64,000 nucleotides of DNA from CAJBVG01 sp943372995 (GTDB lineage: Bacteria; Bacteroidota; Bacteroidia; Sphingobacteriales; Sphingobacteriaceae): NCBI GenBank assembly GCA_943372995.1, contig CALSAQ010000004.1, positions 62,001-126,000 of the forward strand, written 5' to 3'. The position numbers and the translations under genes were made by a program. The notes below the pieces were generated by a model that saw only the letters and a program-made list of their open reading frames with translations, was not told where the DNA came from and ran no database searches. The stretch's first letter is position 1. Each line of letters opens with the position of its first letter. Shown here piece by piece: positions 44,484 to 50,833 of the stretch.

Positions 44484-44540
44484 GGAGGCTTAGCTCAGCT
44501 GGTTCAGAGCATCCCGATTACATCGGGAGTGGTCACTGGA
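44484..44540 (+). pseudogene. Truncated tRNA-Val copy B (5' two thirds)
   Basis: This copy has the acceptor 5' strand GGAGGCT, the D-arm, an anticodon arm and the start of the T-arm (GTCACTGG), then breaks off into unrelated AT-rich DNA. Its anticodon stem is TCCCG/CGGGA instead of TCTGC/GCAGA, but the loop ATTACAT still centres on TAC. Without the 3' half it cannot be a working tRNA. Confidence 0.7.
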
Positions 44541-44557
44541 CAAAAAGATAAAATAAA

Positions 44558-44632
44558 GGAGGCTTAGCTCAGCTGGTTCAGAGCATCTGCCTTACAAGCA
44601 GAGGGTCACTGGTTCGAATCCAGTAGCCTCCA
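44558..44632 (+). tRNA. tRNA-Val(TAC), the only complete copy
   Basis: The acceptor stem GGAGGCT pairs with AGCCTCC, the D-arm reads GCTCAGCTGGTTCAGAGC, the anticodon arm is TCTGC-CTTACAA-GCAGA (anticodon TAC, valine), and the T-arm is ACTGG-TTCGAAT-CCAGT. The discriminator is A44632; no CCA is encoded. The GIY-YIG cassette lies right after it, and copies of its 3' half are found at 44931 and 45171. Confidence 0.95.
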
Positions 44633-44634
44633 CA

Positions 44635-44660
44635 ACCCCGACAGACGTCGGGGTTTTTTT
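44635..44660 (+). terminator. Intrinsic terminator after tRNA-Val (copy 1 of 3)
   Basis: ACCCCGAC and GTCGGGGT with loop AGAC, then seven Ts (T44654 to T44660). The same terminator recurs at 44993 and 45232, each time 2-3 bases after a tRNA 3' half. Confidence 0.9.
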
Positions 44661-44673
44661 ATGAAATATAGTC

Positions 44674-44680
44674 AAGGAGG
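44674..44680 (+). promoter_or_regulatory. Strong Shine-Dalgarno of the GIY-YIG gene (AAGGAGG)
   Basis: AAGGAGG sits 6 bases before the ATG at 44687. Almost all other genes in the window lack such a site, so it stands out as foreign in style. It is repeated before the ATG at 45045 and before the one at 45284. Confidence 0.75.
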
Positions 44681-44686
44681 AGAGAG

Positions 44687-44929
44687 ATGGTAGTGTATAT
44701 TTTATATTCAATTCAGAAGAAACGTTATTACGTTGGTTCCACAGCAAATTTAGTTGAGCGTATAAAAAAGCATAATAGAAAACATAAAGGATTTACAGGC
44801 AAGGTACATGATTGGGAATTAGTTTATAAGGAAGAGTTTATAGAAAAGAACAAAGCTTTGCAAAGAGAGAAAGAAATCAAATCGTGGAAAAGTAGGCTAA
44901 TGATAGAGAAATTAATTAAAGGAGAATGA
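44687..44929 (+). CDS. Small GIY-YIG nuclease (UPF0213/YhbQ-like) linked to tRNA-Val
   Basis: This 80-residue protein is one bare GIY-YIG domain: VYILYS at residues 3-8 (the GIY strand), YYVGSTANL at about 14-22 (the YIG strand), Arg in VERIKKH and the metal-binding Glu in QREKEIKSWK near residue 62. All key positions are present, so a metal-dependent nuclease is likely; its target is unknown. It begins 27 bases after the tRNA terminator and has a strong Shine-Dalgarno. The stop is followed at once by a second tRNA 3' half. Similar small GIY-YIG genes directly downstream of tRNA genes occur in other Bacteroidota (from memory). Partial copies lie at 45045 and 45284. Confidence 0.85.
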   Translation: MVVYILYSIQKKRYYVGSTANLVERIKKHNRKHKGFTGKVHDWELVYKEEFIEKNKALQREKEIKSWKSRLMIEKLIKGE

Positions 44930-44933
44930 TTGG
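44926..44933 (+). repeat. 8-bp direct repeat ATGATTGG (deletion junction)
   Basis: ATGATTGG occurs at 44808-44815 within the GIY-YIG gene and here at its stop. In the next unit only one copy remains (45166-45173), and the 118 bases from one to the other are gone, as expected for a deletion between direct repeats. Confidence 0.85.
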
Positions 44934-44990
44934 TTCAGATCATCCCGATTACATCGGGAGTGGTCACTGGTTCGAATCCAGTAGCCTCCA
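44931..44990 (+). pseudogene. tRNA-Val 3' half, copy D
   Basis: From TGGTTCAGA in the D-arm to the A that matches the discriminator, this 60-base stretch repeats tRNA-Val, but the 5' acceptor strand is absent. The anticodon stem is the TCCCG/CGGGA type with loop ATTACAT, and the variable region is one base longer than in the intact gene. The T-arm is intact. It is not expected to fold into a working tRNA. Confidence 0.8.
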
Positions 44991-44992
44991 CA

Positions 44993-45018
44993 ACCCCGAC
45001 AGACGTCGGGGTTTTTTT
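44993..45018 (+). terminator. Intrinsic terminator, copy 2 of 3
   Basis: The same ACCCCGAC-AGAC-GTCGGGGT hairpin with seven Ts as at 44635. It follows tRNA half D. Confidence 0.85.
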
Positions 45019-45044
45019 ATGAAATATAGTCAAGGAGGAGAGAG

Positions 45045-45173
45045 ATGGTGGTATATATTTTATATTCAATTCAGAAGAAACGTTATTACGTTGGTTCCAC
45101 AGCAAATTTAGTTGAGCGTATAAAAAAGCATAATAGAAAACATAAAGGATTTACAGGCAAGGTACATGATTGG
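45045..45173 (+). pseudogene. Truncated GIY-YIG gene, copy 2
   Basis: The first 43 codons nearly equal those of the gene at 44687 (MVVYILYSIQKKRYYVGSTA and on to HDW). Then a 118-bp deletion removes the rest, including the catalytic Glu, and the frame runs into tRNA half E. The Shine-Dalgarno and ATG are kept. The translated frame would continue to 45290 through tRNA and terminator DNA, which is unlikely to be a real protein. Confidence 0.85.
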
Positions 45174-45229
45174 TTCAGATCATCCCGATTACATCGGGAG
45201 TGGTCAAGGTTCGAATCCAGTAGCCTCCA
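45171..45229 (+). pseudogene. tRNA-Val 3' half, copy E
   Basis: This repeats copy D base for base except for CT replaced by A in the first strand of the T-stem (GTCAAGG for GTCACTGG), which also disrupts that stem. It begins at the ATGATTGG deletion junction and is followed by the third terminator. Confidence 0.8.
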
Positions 45230-45231
45230 CA

Positions 45232-45257
45232 ACCCCGACAGACGTCGGGGTTTTTTT
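45232..45257 (+). terminator. Intrinsic terminator, copy 3 of 3
   Basis: Third copy of the ACCCCGAC-AGAC-GTCGGGGT hairpin with seven Ts, at the end of the tRNA half E. Confidence 0.85.
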
Positions 45258-45283
45258 ATGAAATATAGTCAAGGAGGAGAGAG

Positions 45284-45313
45284 ATGGTAGTGTATATTTT
45301 ATATTCAAATTAG
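45284..45313 (+). pseudogene. GIY-YIG gene remnant, copy 3 (first 9 codons)
   Basis: The Shine-Dalgarno and first eight codons (MVVYILYS) are repeated, then the sequence changes and reads a stop at 45311-45313. The break falls at TTCAA/AGAAG, shared by the array and the convergent barrel gene, whose own stop codon (45310-45312) lies in the remnant. It marks the right end of the array. Confidence 0.75.
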
Positions 45314-46230
45314 AAGGCAAAGCTACTACCTATAATCCATCTATATTTATTGCTCATATGAGGATCTCTTAGATTTTCTATGATGGGTTTTTGGAAATTT
45401 ATGCTCCAATTCCAGTTTTTATAATACATATCTAATCCTGGATTAATATAATAGCTAGTCCCATTAGTAGTATTTTGGCTTATGCCTTGATCTTTATCCT
45501 CTTGAGCATGTTCAATAAGAAATCCTATCGAAGGAATGAGATTAATATTATGGTGTTCATATATATAAAAGAGATTTGTACTCGAAGATATTCTGTCTGC
45601 AAACTTGTACTCATTTTTATTTGTAGTATTCAATTTGTAAATCAATTCTTCATTGATACCATAGGATTTATATTTTAGTAAATAGCCTATGTTATAAATA
45701 AAATCCCATGAACCAGTTCCTGTTTGTATATGTGGGTCTAAATTTCCAGCATTAGATTTTAGATTAAATTGCCCAGTAGGCGCTTTCAATCCAATACCTA
45801 TTATTATTCGTTGTGAAAACAATTCATCTTCAGAAGAACTTCTAAAAATTTGATAACGCAATAATGCTTGTGCATCGCCAATTGAATTGTATGAATCAAG
45901 TACAAGGCCTTTGTTTTCAATGCTATTCATTGAATATGGGATAACAGCTAATAATTGCATTTTTCGACCAATTCTCCATTGCGCCCACACTTCAATGGTT
46001 TGAAATGTTCTCCATTCTGTTGTAGTAGCATCTGAATGAGATACTCCGTTGTGAGTATGTTGTCTATTGGATTCATACAAACTAAAACGATACCTTAAAT
46101 TGATATTATTTTTTGTTTGATTAGGATGGATGCCCAAGTACAAACTACACATATCACAACCAGCTTCAGCAATTGTTGAAAGAGAAATTAATATACAAAC
46201 AAGAAAAAATTTTGAATTAAATTTTTTCAT
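45310..46230 (-). CDS. Outer-membrane barrel-like protein of the MbnP-linked type
   Basis: A signal peptide (to about residue 23, STIAEA) is followed by GCDMCSLYLGIHPNQTKNNINLRYRF. A mature N-terminal Cys-x-x-Cys plus a G..P motif is typical of a Bacteroidota barrel family often found beside MbnP proteins. The rest (306 residues in all) has alternating amphipathic strands, including WAQWRIGRKMQLLAVIPYSMN and the final YRWIIGSSFAF. I take it to be a metal-linked transport or sensing barrel; transport is inferred. It is last in a three-gene minus-strand run, 47 bases after the MbnP stop. Confidence 0.65.
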   Translation of the reverse strand: MKKFNSKFFLVCILISLSTIAEAGCDMCSLYLGIHPNQTKNNINLRYRFSLYESNRQHTHNGVSHSDATTTEWRTFQTIEVWAQWRIGRKMQLLAVIPYSMNSIENKGLVLDSYNSIGDAQALLRYQIFRSSSEDELFSQRIIIGIGLKAPTGQFNLKSNAGNLDPHIQTGTGSWDFIYNIGYLLKYKSYGINEELIYKLNTTNKNEYKFADRISSSTNLFYIYEHHNINLIPSIGFLIEHAQEDKDQGISQNTTNGTSYYINPGLDMYYKNWNWSINFQKPIIENLRDPHMSNKYRWIIGSSFAF

Positions 46231-46252
46231 ATTGTTTTTAATAAAAAGTGAT

Positions 46253-46272
46253 AAGCTCCCCGAAGGGAGCTT
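46253..46272 (-). terminator. Hairpin with cUUCGg tetraloop between MbnP and barrel genes
   Basis: On the minus strand AAGCTCCC and GGGAGCTT enclose TTCG, the very stable C(UUCG)G tetraloop. It begins 5 bases after the MbnP stop. Ts follow only after about five other bases, so it may be a stabilising 3' end or a weak terminator rather than a full stop. Confidence 0.6.
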
Positions 46273-46277
46273 TATTA

Positions 46278-47117
46278 TTAATGTTCGTGGTTGTGTACAT
46301 GTCCAACTGAAAACATACTAGCATAATTGTTAGCAATATTAACAGAAAATGGACTGAACATTACCATACTATTGGTACTGAAGTTTATGTTTGTGCTTCC
46401 TTGTAATACTTTTCCAGCATCAACATACATATGTACTTGAGGGCCCTCGTCGCCATGCGCTTCTCTTACCTCAGCTTTATCATCTCCGAATCCGAGAGTA
46501 ATTGTTTTTATATTATTTATAGTAGGTGATGCAGGGTCATATCCACCATATCCACCTATATGATAAGTGAATGGCGACATTGCAACTACAGTGTCTGTTG
46601 GATCGTTGTATTGGCCTTCCATTTTCAAGAAGATATAACCAGAATTCCAAACCCAATACATTCCTGCTGCTGCTCCACCTGCATCTAGAGAACTAGGCCT
46701 TTCGCTGCTAGGTTTAGTATTCATTAAGCTATCAATACCAATAGTTAACTTAACTCCAATATAATTGCCTTCAGGAATTTTCAAAGTTACTTCTCTGCTC
46801 GCGCTATTACTTTCTTTAACTAAGAAATAACTACTGTCCTGAGGGACTGTATATGTTGTATTGTCTTCATTGATAAAAACTAGATTACTTACAAAGTAAT
46901 CGAATTTTGAAACCGAGTAAGATTGACCTAGAGCATTGGTGTAAAACGGAGAATCTAGTACTAAATTAAGTGATCCAACACGGTTGTCGAATTCAAGAAC
47001 GATATATCCACGTCTGTTAGGATCAATTTCGTTTGGTGTAGGTGTAACAGTATCTTCTTTTTTGCACGCAGATAAAAGTAGAGTAGCTGCGATGCTAAAT
47101 AATAATATTTTTTTCAT
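46278..47117 (-). CDS. MbnP-like copper-binding lipoprotein
   Basis: A lipoprotein signal (LLSAC, near residue 17) leads into an MbnP-type domain: GYIVLEFDNRVGSLNLVLD near residue 38, VSKFDYFVSNLVFINED and the C-terminal QVHMYVDAGKVLQGS. MbnP proteins bind copper and are commonly encoded with MbnH-type diheme enzymes, or with TonB receptors or barrels in Bacteroidota; no MbnH is in view here. The C-terminal VGHVHNHEH is His-rich and could also bind metal. It is the middle gene of the run 47555-45310. Confidence 0.8.
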   Translation of the reverse strand: MKKILLFSIAATLLLSACKKEDTVTPTPNEIDPNRRGYIVLEFDNRVGSLNLVLDSPFYTNALGQSYSVSKFDYFVSNLVFINEDNTTYTVPQDSSYFLVKESNSASREVTLKIPEGNYIGVKLTIGIDSLMNTKPSSERPSSLDAGGAAAGMYWVWNSGYIFLKMEGQYNDPTDTVVAMSPFTYHIGGYGGYDPASPTINNIKTITLGFGDDKAEVREAHGDEGPQVHMYVDAGKVLQGSTNINFSTNSMVMFSPFSVNIANNYASMFSVGHVHNHEH

Positions 47118-47192
47118 CGAGTATTTGTTTATGTGTTTCCACTATAGAACACAAGTTTGGTTAATATTTATTTTAATAAAACGGAAATAATA

Positions 47193-47555
47193 TTAACTAA
47201 TACAGGGAGGATGAAAAATAGAAGTGGTAAATGTTTGATTGAAATCTTCAACCAAAGGTTGATATTTTGTTATTATAGTGAGGTTAGATTTAATTGATGT
47301 TTTTTCTTGATGATAGAAAACCTCGTCTTTAATATTTTTTAATACATTCACAATAATACCTTCTGCTTTTTGTTCAGAAGTTTGTTTTTCAATAAAACAT
47401 TTTCCTCGACAACAAGAATCAGGCACATCTTTGTTAACACACAATTGCTCAATTACATATTCCTTCTCTAATTCATAAAAGGCAAATACAATAGACTTGT
47501 GGAGTGTACTCACAAGAATAATGATAGCAATGAATGTAGAAAAAAGTTGTTTCAC
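47193..47555 (-). CDS. Small Cys-rich exported protein of the copper operon
   Basis: The 120-residue protein starts at GTG (47555) with a hydrophobic signal (QLFSTFIAIIILVSTL). It has CVNKDVPDSCCRGKCFIEKQ, a Bacteroidota motif (Cys-x-N-K-x-x-P-x-x-x-C-x-G-x-C) seen in small proteins that lead copper-linked operons. A metal-binding or sensing role is plausible because of the Cys cluster, but is inferred. The GTG lies 5 bases after a good -7 box, so the transcript is nearly leaderless. The gene begins the MbnP operon; 75 bases separate it from MbnP. Confidence 0.7.
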   Translation of the reverse strand: MKQLFSTFIAIIILVSTLHKSIVFAFYELEKEYVIEQLCVNKDVPDSCCRGKCFIEKQTSEQKAEGIIVNVLKNIKDEVFYHQEKTSIKSNLTIITKYQPLVEDFNQTFTTSIFHPPCIS

Positions 47556-47559
47556 AGGG

Positions 47560-47602
47560 CAAATATATGAATTACGACTACGTAATTATGTGATTAAAGT
47601 CA
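47560..47602 (-). promoter_or_regulatory. Control region of the copper operon: FNR-like site, inverted repeat and -7 box
   Basis: Minus-strand TATATTTG (47567 to 47560) is the -7 box; transcription should start near 47556. A perfect inverted repeat AATTACG-N4-CGTAATT lies at 47570-47587, between the boxes. TGAT-TAAA-GTCA at 47591-47602 is an FNR/Crp-type palindrome (TGAY-N4-RTCA) with its centre 29.5 bases before the -7 box. No -33 TTTG is visible, as expected for an activator-dependent promoter. Confidence 0.5.
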
Positions 47603-47663
47603 TAAAGTAAAAAATGTACAAAAAATATGCCAAGAGGGTTTGTTGATGAAGTTGTTGTATTGT

Positions 47664-48386
47664 TTAATTCAGCACCTCTTCCAATATATGGTGCGATTTC
47701 AATCCCTTAAAATTAGGTAAGTGCCATTCGTAATACCGAATTAAATCCATTAACAATTGTTTCCTAGTTTCTGCAGCTATTCTTATGTTTTGTATTTCTT
47801 CGAATGTCGATTGAGTAAATGCAAATAATGTTGTTGTACAGTTTTCGTTTATGTATAACGGATGATCTGGCATTTTTTCTACAAACTCAGCGTTTTTCAT
47901 GTCGAAATATTTAGGGCTGGTTGAACTCGCTTGAGGAAAAAATCCGAGGTATTTGGTATACCTTAACATAAACCAAATATGAAAATTAGACACAGAGTTC
48001 TCTGTTAGATCTAGTAGTTCAATAGCTTTAAAAATGAACTCAAATAATGCCTCATCAGCAGGTTGTTCTTTAAGTGTTTGATAAAGTAGTTCACATATAA
48101 ATAAAGAAACAGATGTTTTAATCACATCTGATGATAGATGATTTAGTACAGGGTCATTTTTTAATTCTGAAACCCTTTGCAAGCCTCCGTTCTCCTTGTG
48201 GTAAACAACCATCTGGACTAGGTGCAAGGGTTGAATCATTGAGGTGCGAATTTTCGACTTGTTTTTTTTTACACCTTGTAATAGGTAAGATTGTATTCCG
48301 AATTTTTCTGTATAAATATGTACTACCAAACTACTTTCTGAGTATGGTGTACTTTTTAAAATAATACCTCTGCTTTTATGAAGCAT
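47664..48386 (-). CDS. recO: DNA repair protein RecO
   Basis: The 240-residue protein begins with the RecO OB-fold pattern MLHKSRGIILKSTPYSESSLVVHIYTEKFGIQSYL. A helical C-domain follows (VSLFICELLYQTLKEQPADEALFEFIFKAIELL, YTKYLGFFPQA). The zinc-finger Cys of some RecOs are absent, as often in this phylum. RecO loads RecA with RecR on SSB-coated DNA. Its ATG overlaps the last base of the porZ stop (TAATG), so translation is probably coupled to porZ. The porZ-recO pair is seen in other Bacteroidota (from memory). Confidence 0.92.
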   Translation of the reverse strand: MLHKSRGIILKSTPYSESSLVVHIYTEKFGIQSYLLQGVKKNKSKIRTSMIQPLHLVQMVVYHKENGGLQRVSELKNDPVLNHLSSDVIKTSVSLFICELLYQTLKEQPADEALFEFIFKAIELLDLTENSVSNFHIWFMLRYTKYLGFFPQASSTSPKYFDMKNAEFVEKMPDHPLYINENCTTTLFAFTQSTFEEIQNIRIAAETRKQLLMDLIRYYEWHLPNFKGLKSHHILEEVLN

Positions 48387-50680
48387 TAATGAACAAATAA
48401 TATTTTATTTACCATTTTCTCTACACCTTCTTCATCCGTAGAGAACACCAAATATACACCAGAGCTTACACGTTCACCTTCGAAATTTTTTCCATACCAT
48501 ATCGCTTGAGCTCCATTTGCTTTTGAGTGATAAACAATTTTACCATTAATATCAGTAATTTTAACATCAGCATTTTGTACCAATCCATCAATTGCAATAG
48601 GACCAGTATAGGTCTCTCTAACAGGATTAGGAAATACCTTCACTATTTCTTGGTTCTTATCAGTTCCCTCTGTCGCATCACTTCTGTAAGAAATGATTCC
48701 TTCATCAGAAGCAAAAAATACTTCTCCAGTTGTTGGACTAATCGCTATATCATTTATATGATTGGATAATAATGGACTATTACTCTTGTTAAAATAATGT
48801 ATTTGTTTGGTTCCATCATCAGAAAACAACCACGCACCATTTGTAGTACCTATCCATTTTCTATTGCCTCCATCCACTTTAATACAGGTAATATTTTCAT
48901 TTTCTAATAATGATTGTACAAATTCTCCATCAATTACTTTTACTGGTTGCCCATCAATATTATCGCTTGTTAAAATGGTAGAAGCATTATAGAAAACTAC
49001 TAAGCCTTTGTTCGTTCCTGCCCAAATCTTACCGTCTTTATCTTCAGTAATGCATAATACTTCAGTGGCATCTTTTGGTAGATTCCCAAATCCTTCTCCA
49101 GATTGAAGTCTTTTGTAACGCAATGTACCATTCGCATCTTCATTAAAAACTAATATTGCGTTACTTTTTGGAATACAAACCCATTTGTTATCATTTCTAT
49201 CAATAGTTAAATCAGAAACATATTTTAGTTCTTGAAATATGCCTGGGAATTCATAAGCTTTCCATTGCCCATTTGATCTTCTTACAGAAATAGGTTTGTT
49301 TGCCCAATGGTTTGATACCCATAATTGATTTTTTGAATCAAATGCTATACCCGTAATTCTATATTGCCCTGTATTTCCTACTGCTTCTCCTATTGTTGAG
49401 TTGTGATAGCTGTAATTTCTAACAAATTCACCATTATTCATTTCGACTAAGCCTTTCCAAAAAGTGCCATAGTACTCTCTTCCACTAATAGGGTCTATTG
49501 CAACAACACAGAAATCATAAAACGAATCTATCTGTGGGTAATTTAAATAATTTCTATTTAACCATACCCCATTTTCTAATTTATAGGTTCCATTTTTGGT
49601 GTATTTATTAGTGTAATTATCTCCAACAGTACCAGATGCAACTATTAATTTATCTTTATTTACAGCAAGCCTTCTTGCCATTGCTTGGTACGGACCGTTG
49701 GGATGGTAATTTCCAGTTTCATTATATTTTGTATATCTAACTATACCCTTTACATAATCTGAAATCCATAATGCTCCAGTATTGTCGTAGGTTGCAGATG
49801 TAACTGTACCAGAAAATCCATTGGTATAATAAACATCATCGGGCAATAAATATTGGTCGTAGGTTCTGGTTGATATTGGTTCAATGACTAATAAACGAGA
49901 GTGATTTACTTTTAATTTTTTTGTGTTTGAATGAAATATACTTTGAGATTTTGACCATATATTATCTTTGAAGATATTTATGGAGTCTCCATATTTTGCA
50001 ATTAACATATTGTTATATTCAATAAGAGAAGTTGCAATAGTACCCGATGGATAATTTTGTATTGCATTATGCTTAGTCCAATTTTGATAATTACTCAAAT
50101 TTGGATTATTTGCATCAGCTTCTAATATTCCACTATCTGTCGCTGCGTATATTTTATTTCCAAGTAATGCAATATTATACACAGCTAAACTTGACCCATT
50201 AGCTCCTAAATAGTAAGTATCTTTAATTTCGTTTTTACTGAAATCATATAATACAGAACCAAAACCACAATTTATATAAGCCACACCGTTAATACAATCT
50301 ATAGAATTCACGCTTTTAAGACCAGTGATTTCTTTCTTAAAGATATCGTCGATGTTTATTATCTCTTTGTTTTTGATAATATCTAGTTTGGTATTTTCAT
50401 AGGCAATAATTATTGCTCCAGAGTTCTTATCTATGCTTGCTGTTTTAATTTTCACCTCAGATAAACCGTCAATTTTAGTTATGATATCGTAGGTGCTATC
50501 AATTAAATTAAAAGTAAAAACTCCAGATTGGCTAATTCCATACAATGTATTACCCGATTCCAGAACTTCAACTACTTGTTGATATGGCATATAAGTCCTC
50601 CAAGAACCAATTGGGCTTGTTTGGGCATAACTATTTATATTATAGGTTATTAGCGTTAATAATAGTATAAAATATCTCAT
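48386..50680 (-). CDS. porZ: T9SS attachment-complex protein PorZ
   Basis: The signal peptide (residues 1-19, ending in SYAQ) leads straight to IGSWRTYMPYQQVVEVLESGNTLYGISQSGVFTFNL, the PorZ start. Two beta-propellers follow, with two-component-regulator-type propeller motifs (KDGKIWAGTNKGLVVFYN, NRKWIGTTNGAWLFSDDG). A type A T9SS signal closes the protein from about residue 678 (VFPNPVRETYTG, NGKIVYHSK, SSGVYLV). PorZ works with PorU, PorV and PorQ to cut and attach secreted cargo at the surface. Length (764) matches PorZ. It is followed by recO with a one-base overlap. Confidence 0.88.
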   Translation of the reverse strand: MRYFILLLTLITYNINSYAQTSPIGSWRTYMPYQQVVEVLESGNTLYGISQSGVFTFNLIDSTYDIITKIDGLSEVKIKTASIDKNSGAIIIAYENTKLDIIKNKEIINIDDIFKKEITGLKSVNSIDCINGVAYINCGFGSVLYDFSKNEIKDTYYLGANGSSLAVYNIALLGNKIYAATDSGILEADANNPNLSNYQNWTKHNAIQNYPSGTIATSLIEYNNMLIAKYGDSINIFKDNIWSKSQSIFHSNTKKLKVNHSRLLVIEPISTRTYDQYLLPDDVYYTNGFSGTVTSATYDNTGALWISDYVKGIVRYTKYNETGNYHPNGPYQAMARRLAVNKDKLIVASGTVGDNYTNKYTKNGTYKLENGVWLNRNYLNYPQIDSFYDFCVVAIDPISGREYYGTFWKGLVEMNNGEFVRNYSYHNSTIGEAVGNTGQYRITGIAFDSKNQLWVSNHWANKPISVRRSNGQWKAYEFPGIFQELKYVSDLTIDRNDNKWVCIPKSNAILVFNEDANGTLRYKRLQSGEGFGNLPKDATEVLCITEDKDGKIWAGTNKGLVVFYNASTILTSDNIDGQPVKVIDGEFVQSLLENENITCIKVDGGNRKWIGTTNGAWLFSDDGTKQIHYFNKSNSPLLSNHINDIAISPTTGEVFFASDEGIISYRSDATEGTDKNQEIVKVFPNPVRETYTGPIAIDGLVQNADVKITDINGKIVYHSKANGAQAIWYGKNFEGERVSSGVYLVFSTDEEGVEKMVNKILFVH

Positions 50681-50833
50681 TTATCGACTTTAATTGACTA
50701 ATTAACAAAAAATCCGCCTATTTATTATTTTAAATGGTTTAAATAACAAGGAATATGTAACTAAATCTCAAAAAAAAATGGCAAATTTGCAGCTTGCTAA
50801 AAATAGCCATTATAAGTATTTATTTCGTTTAAC

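Noticed and set aside
44926..45111. Open frame of 61 codons across tRNA half D, a terminator and the start of the second GIY-YIG copy
   Set aside because: It translates tRNA and terminator DNA in another frame; no protein family pattern is present.
44931..45229. Copies D and E as working tRNA genes
   Set aside because: Both lack the 5' acceptor strand and the start of the D-arm; copy E also has a damaged T-stem.
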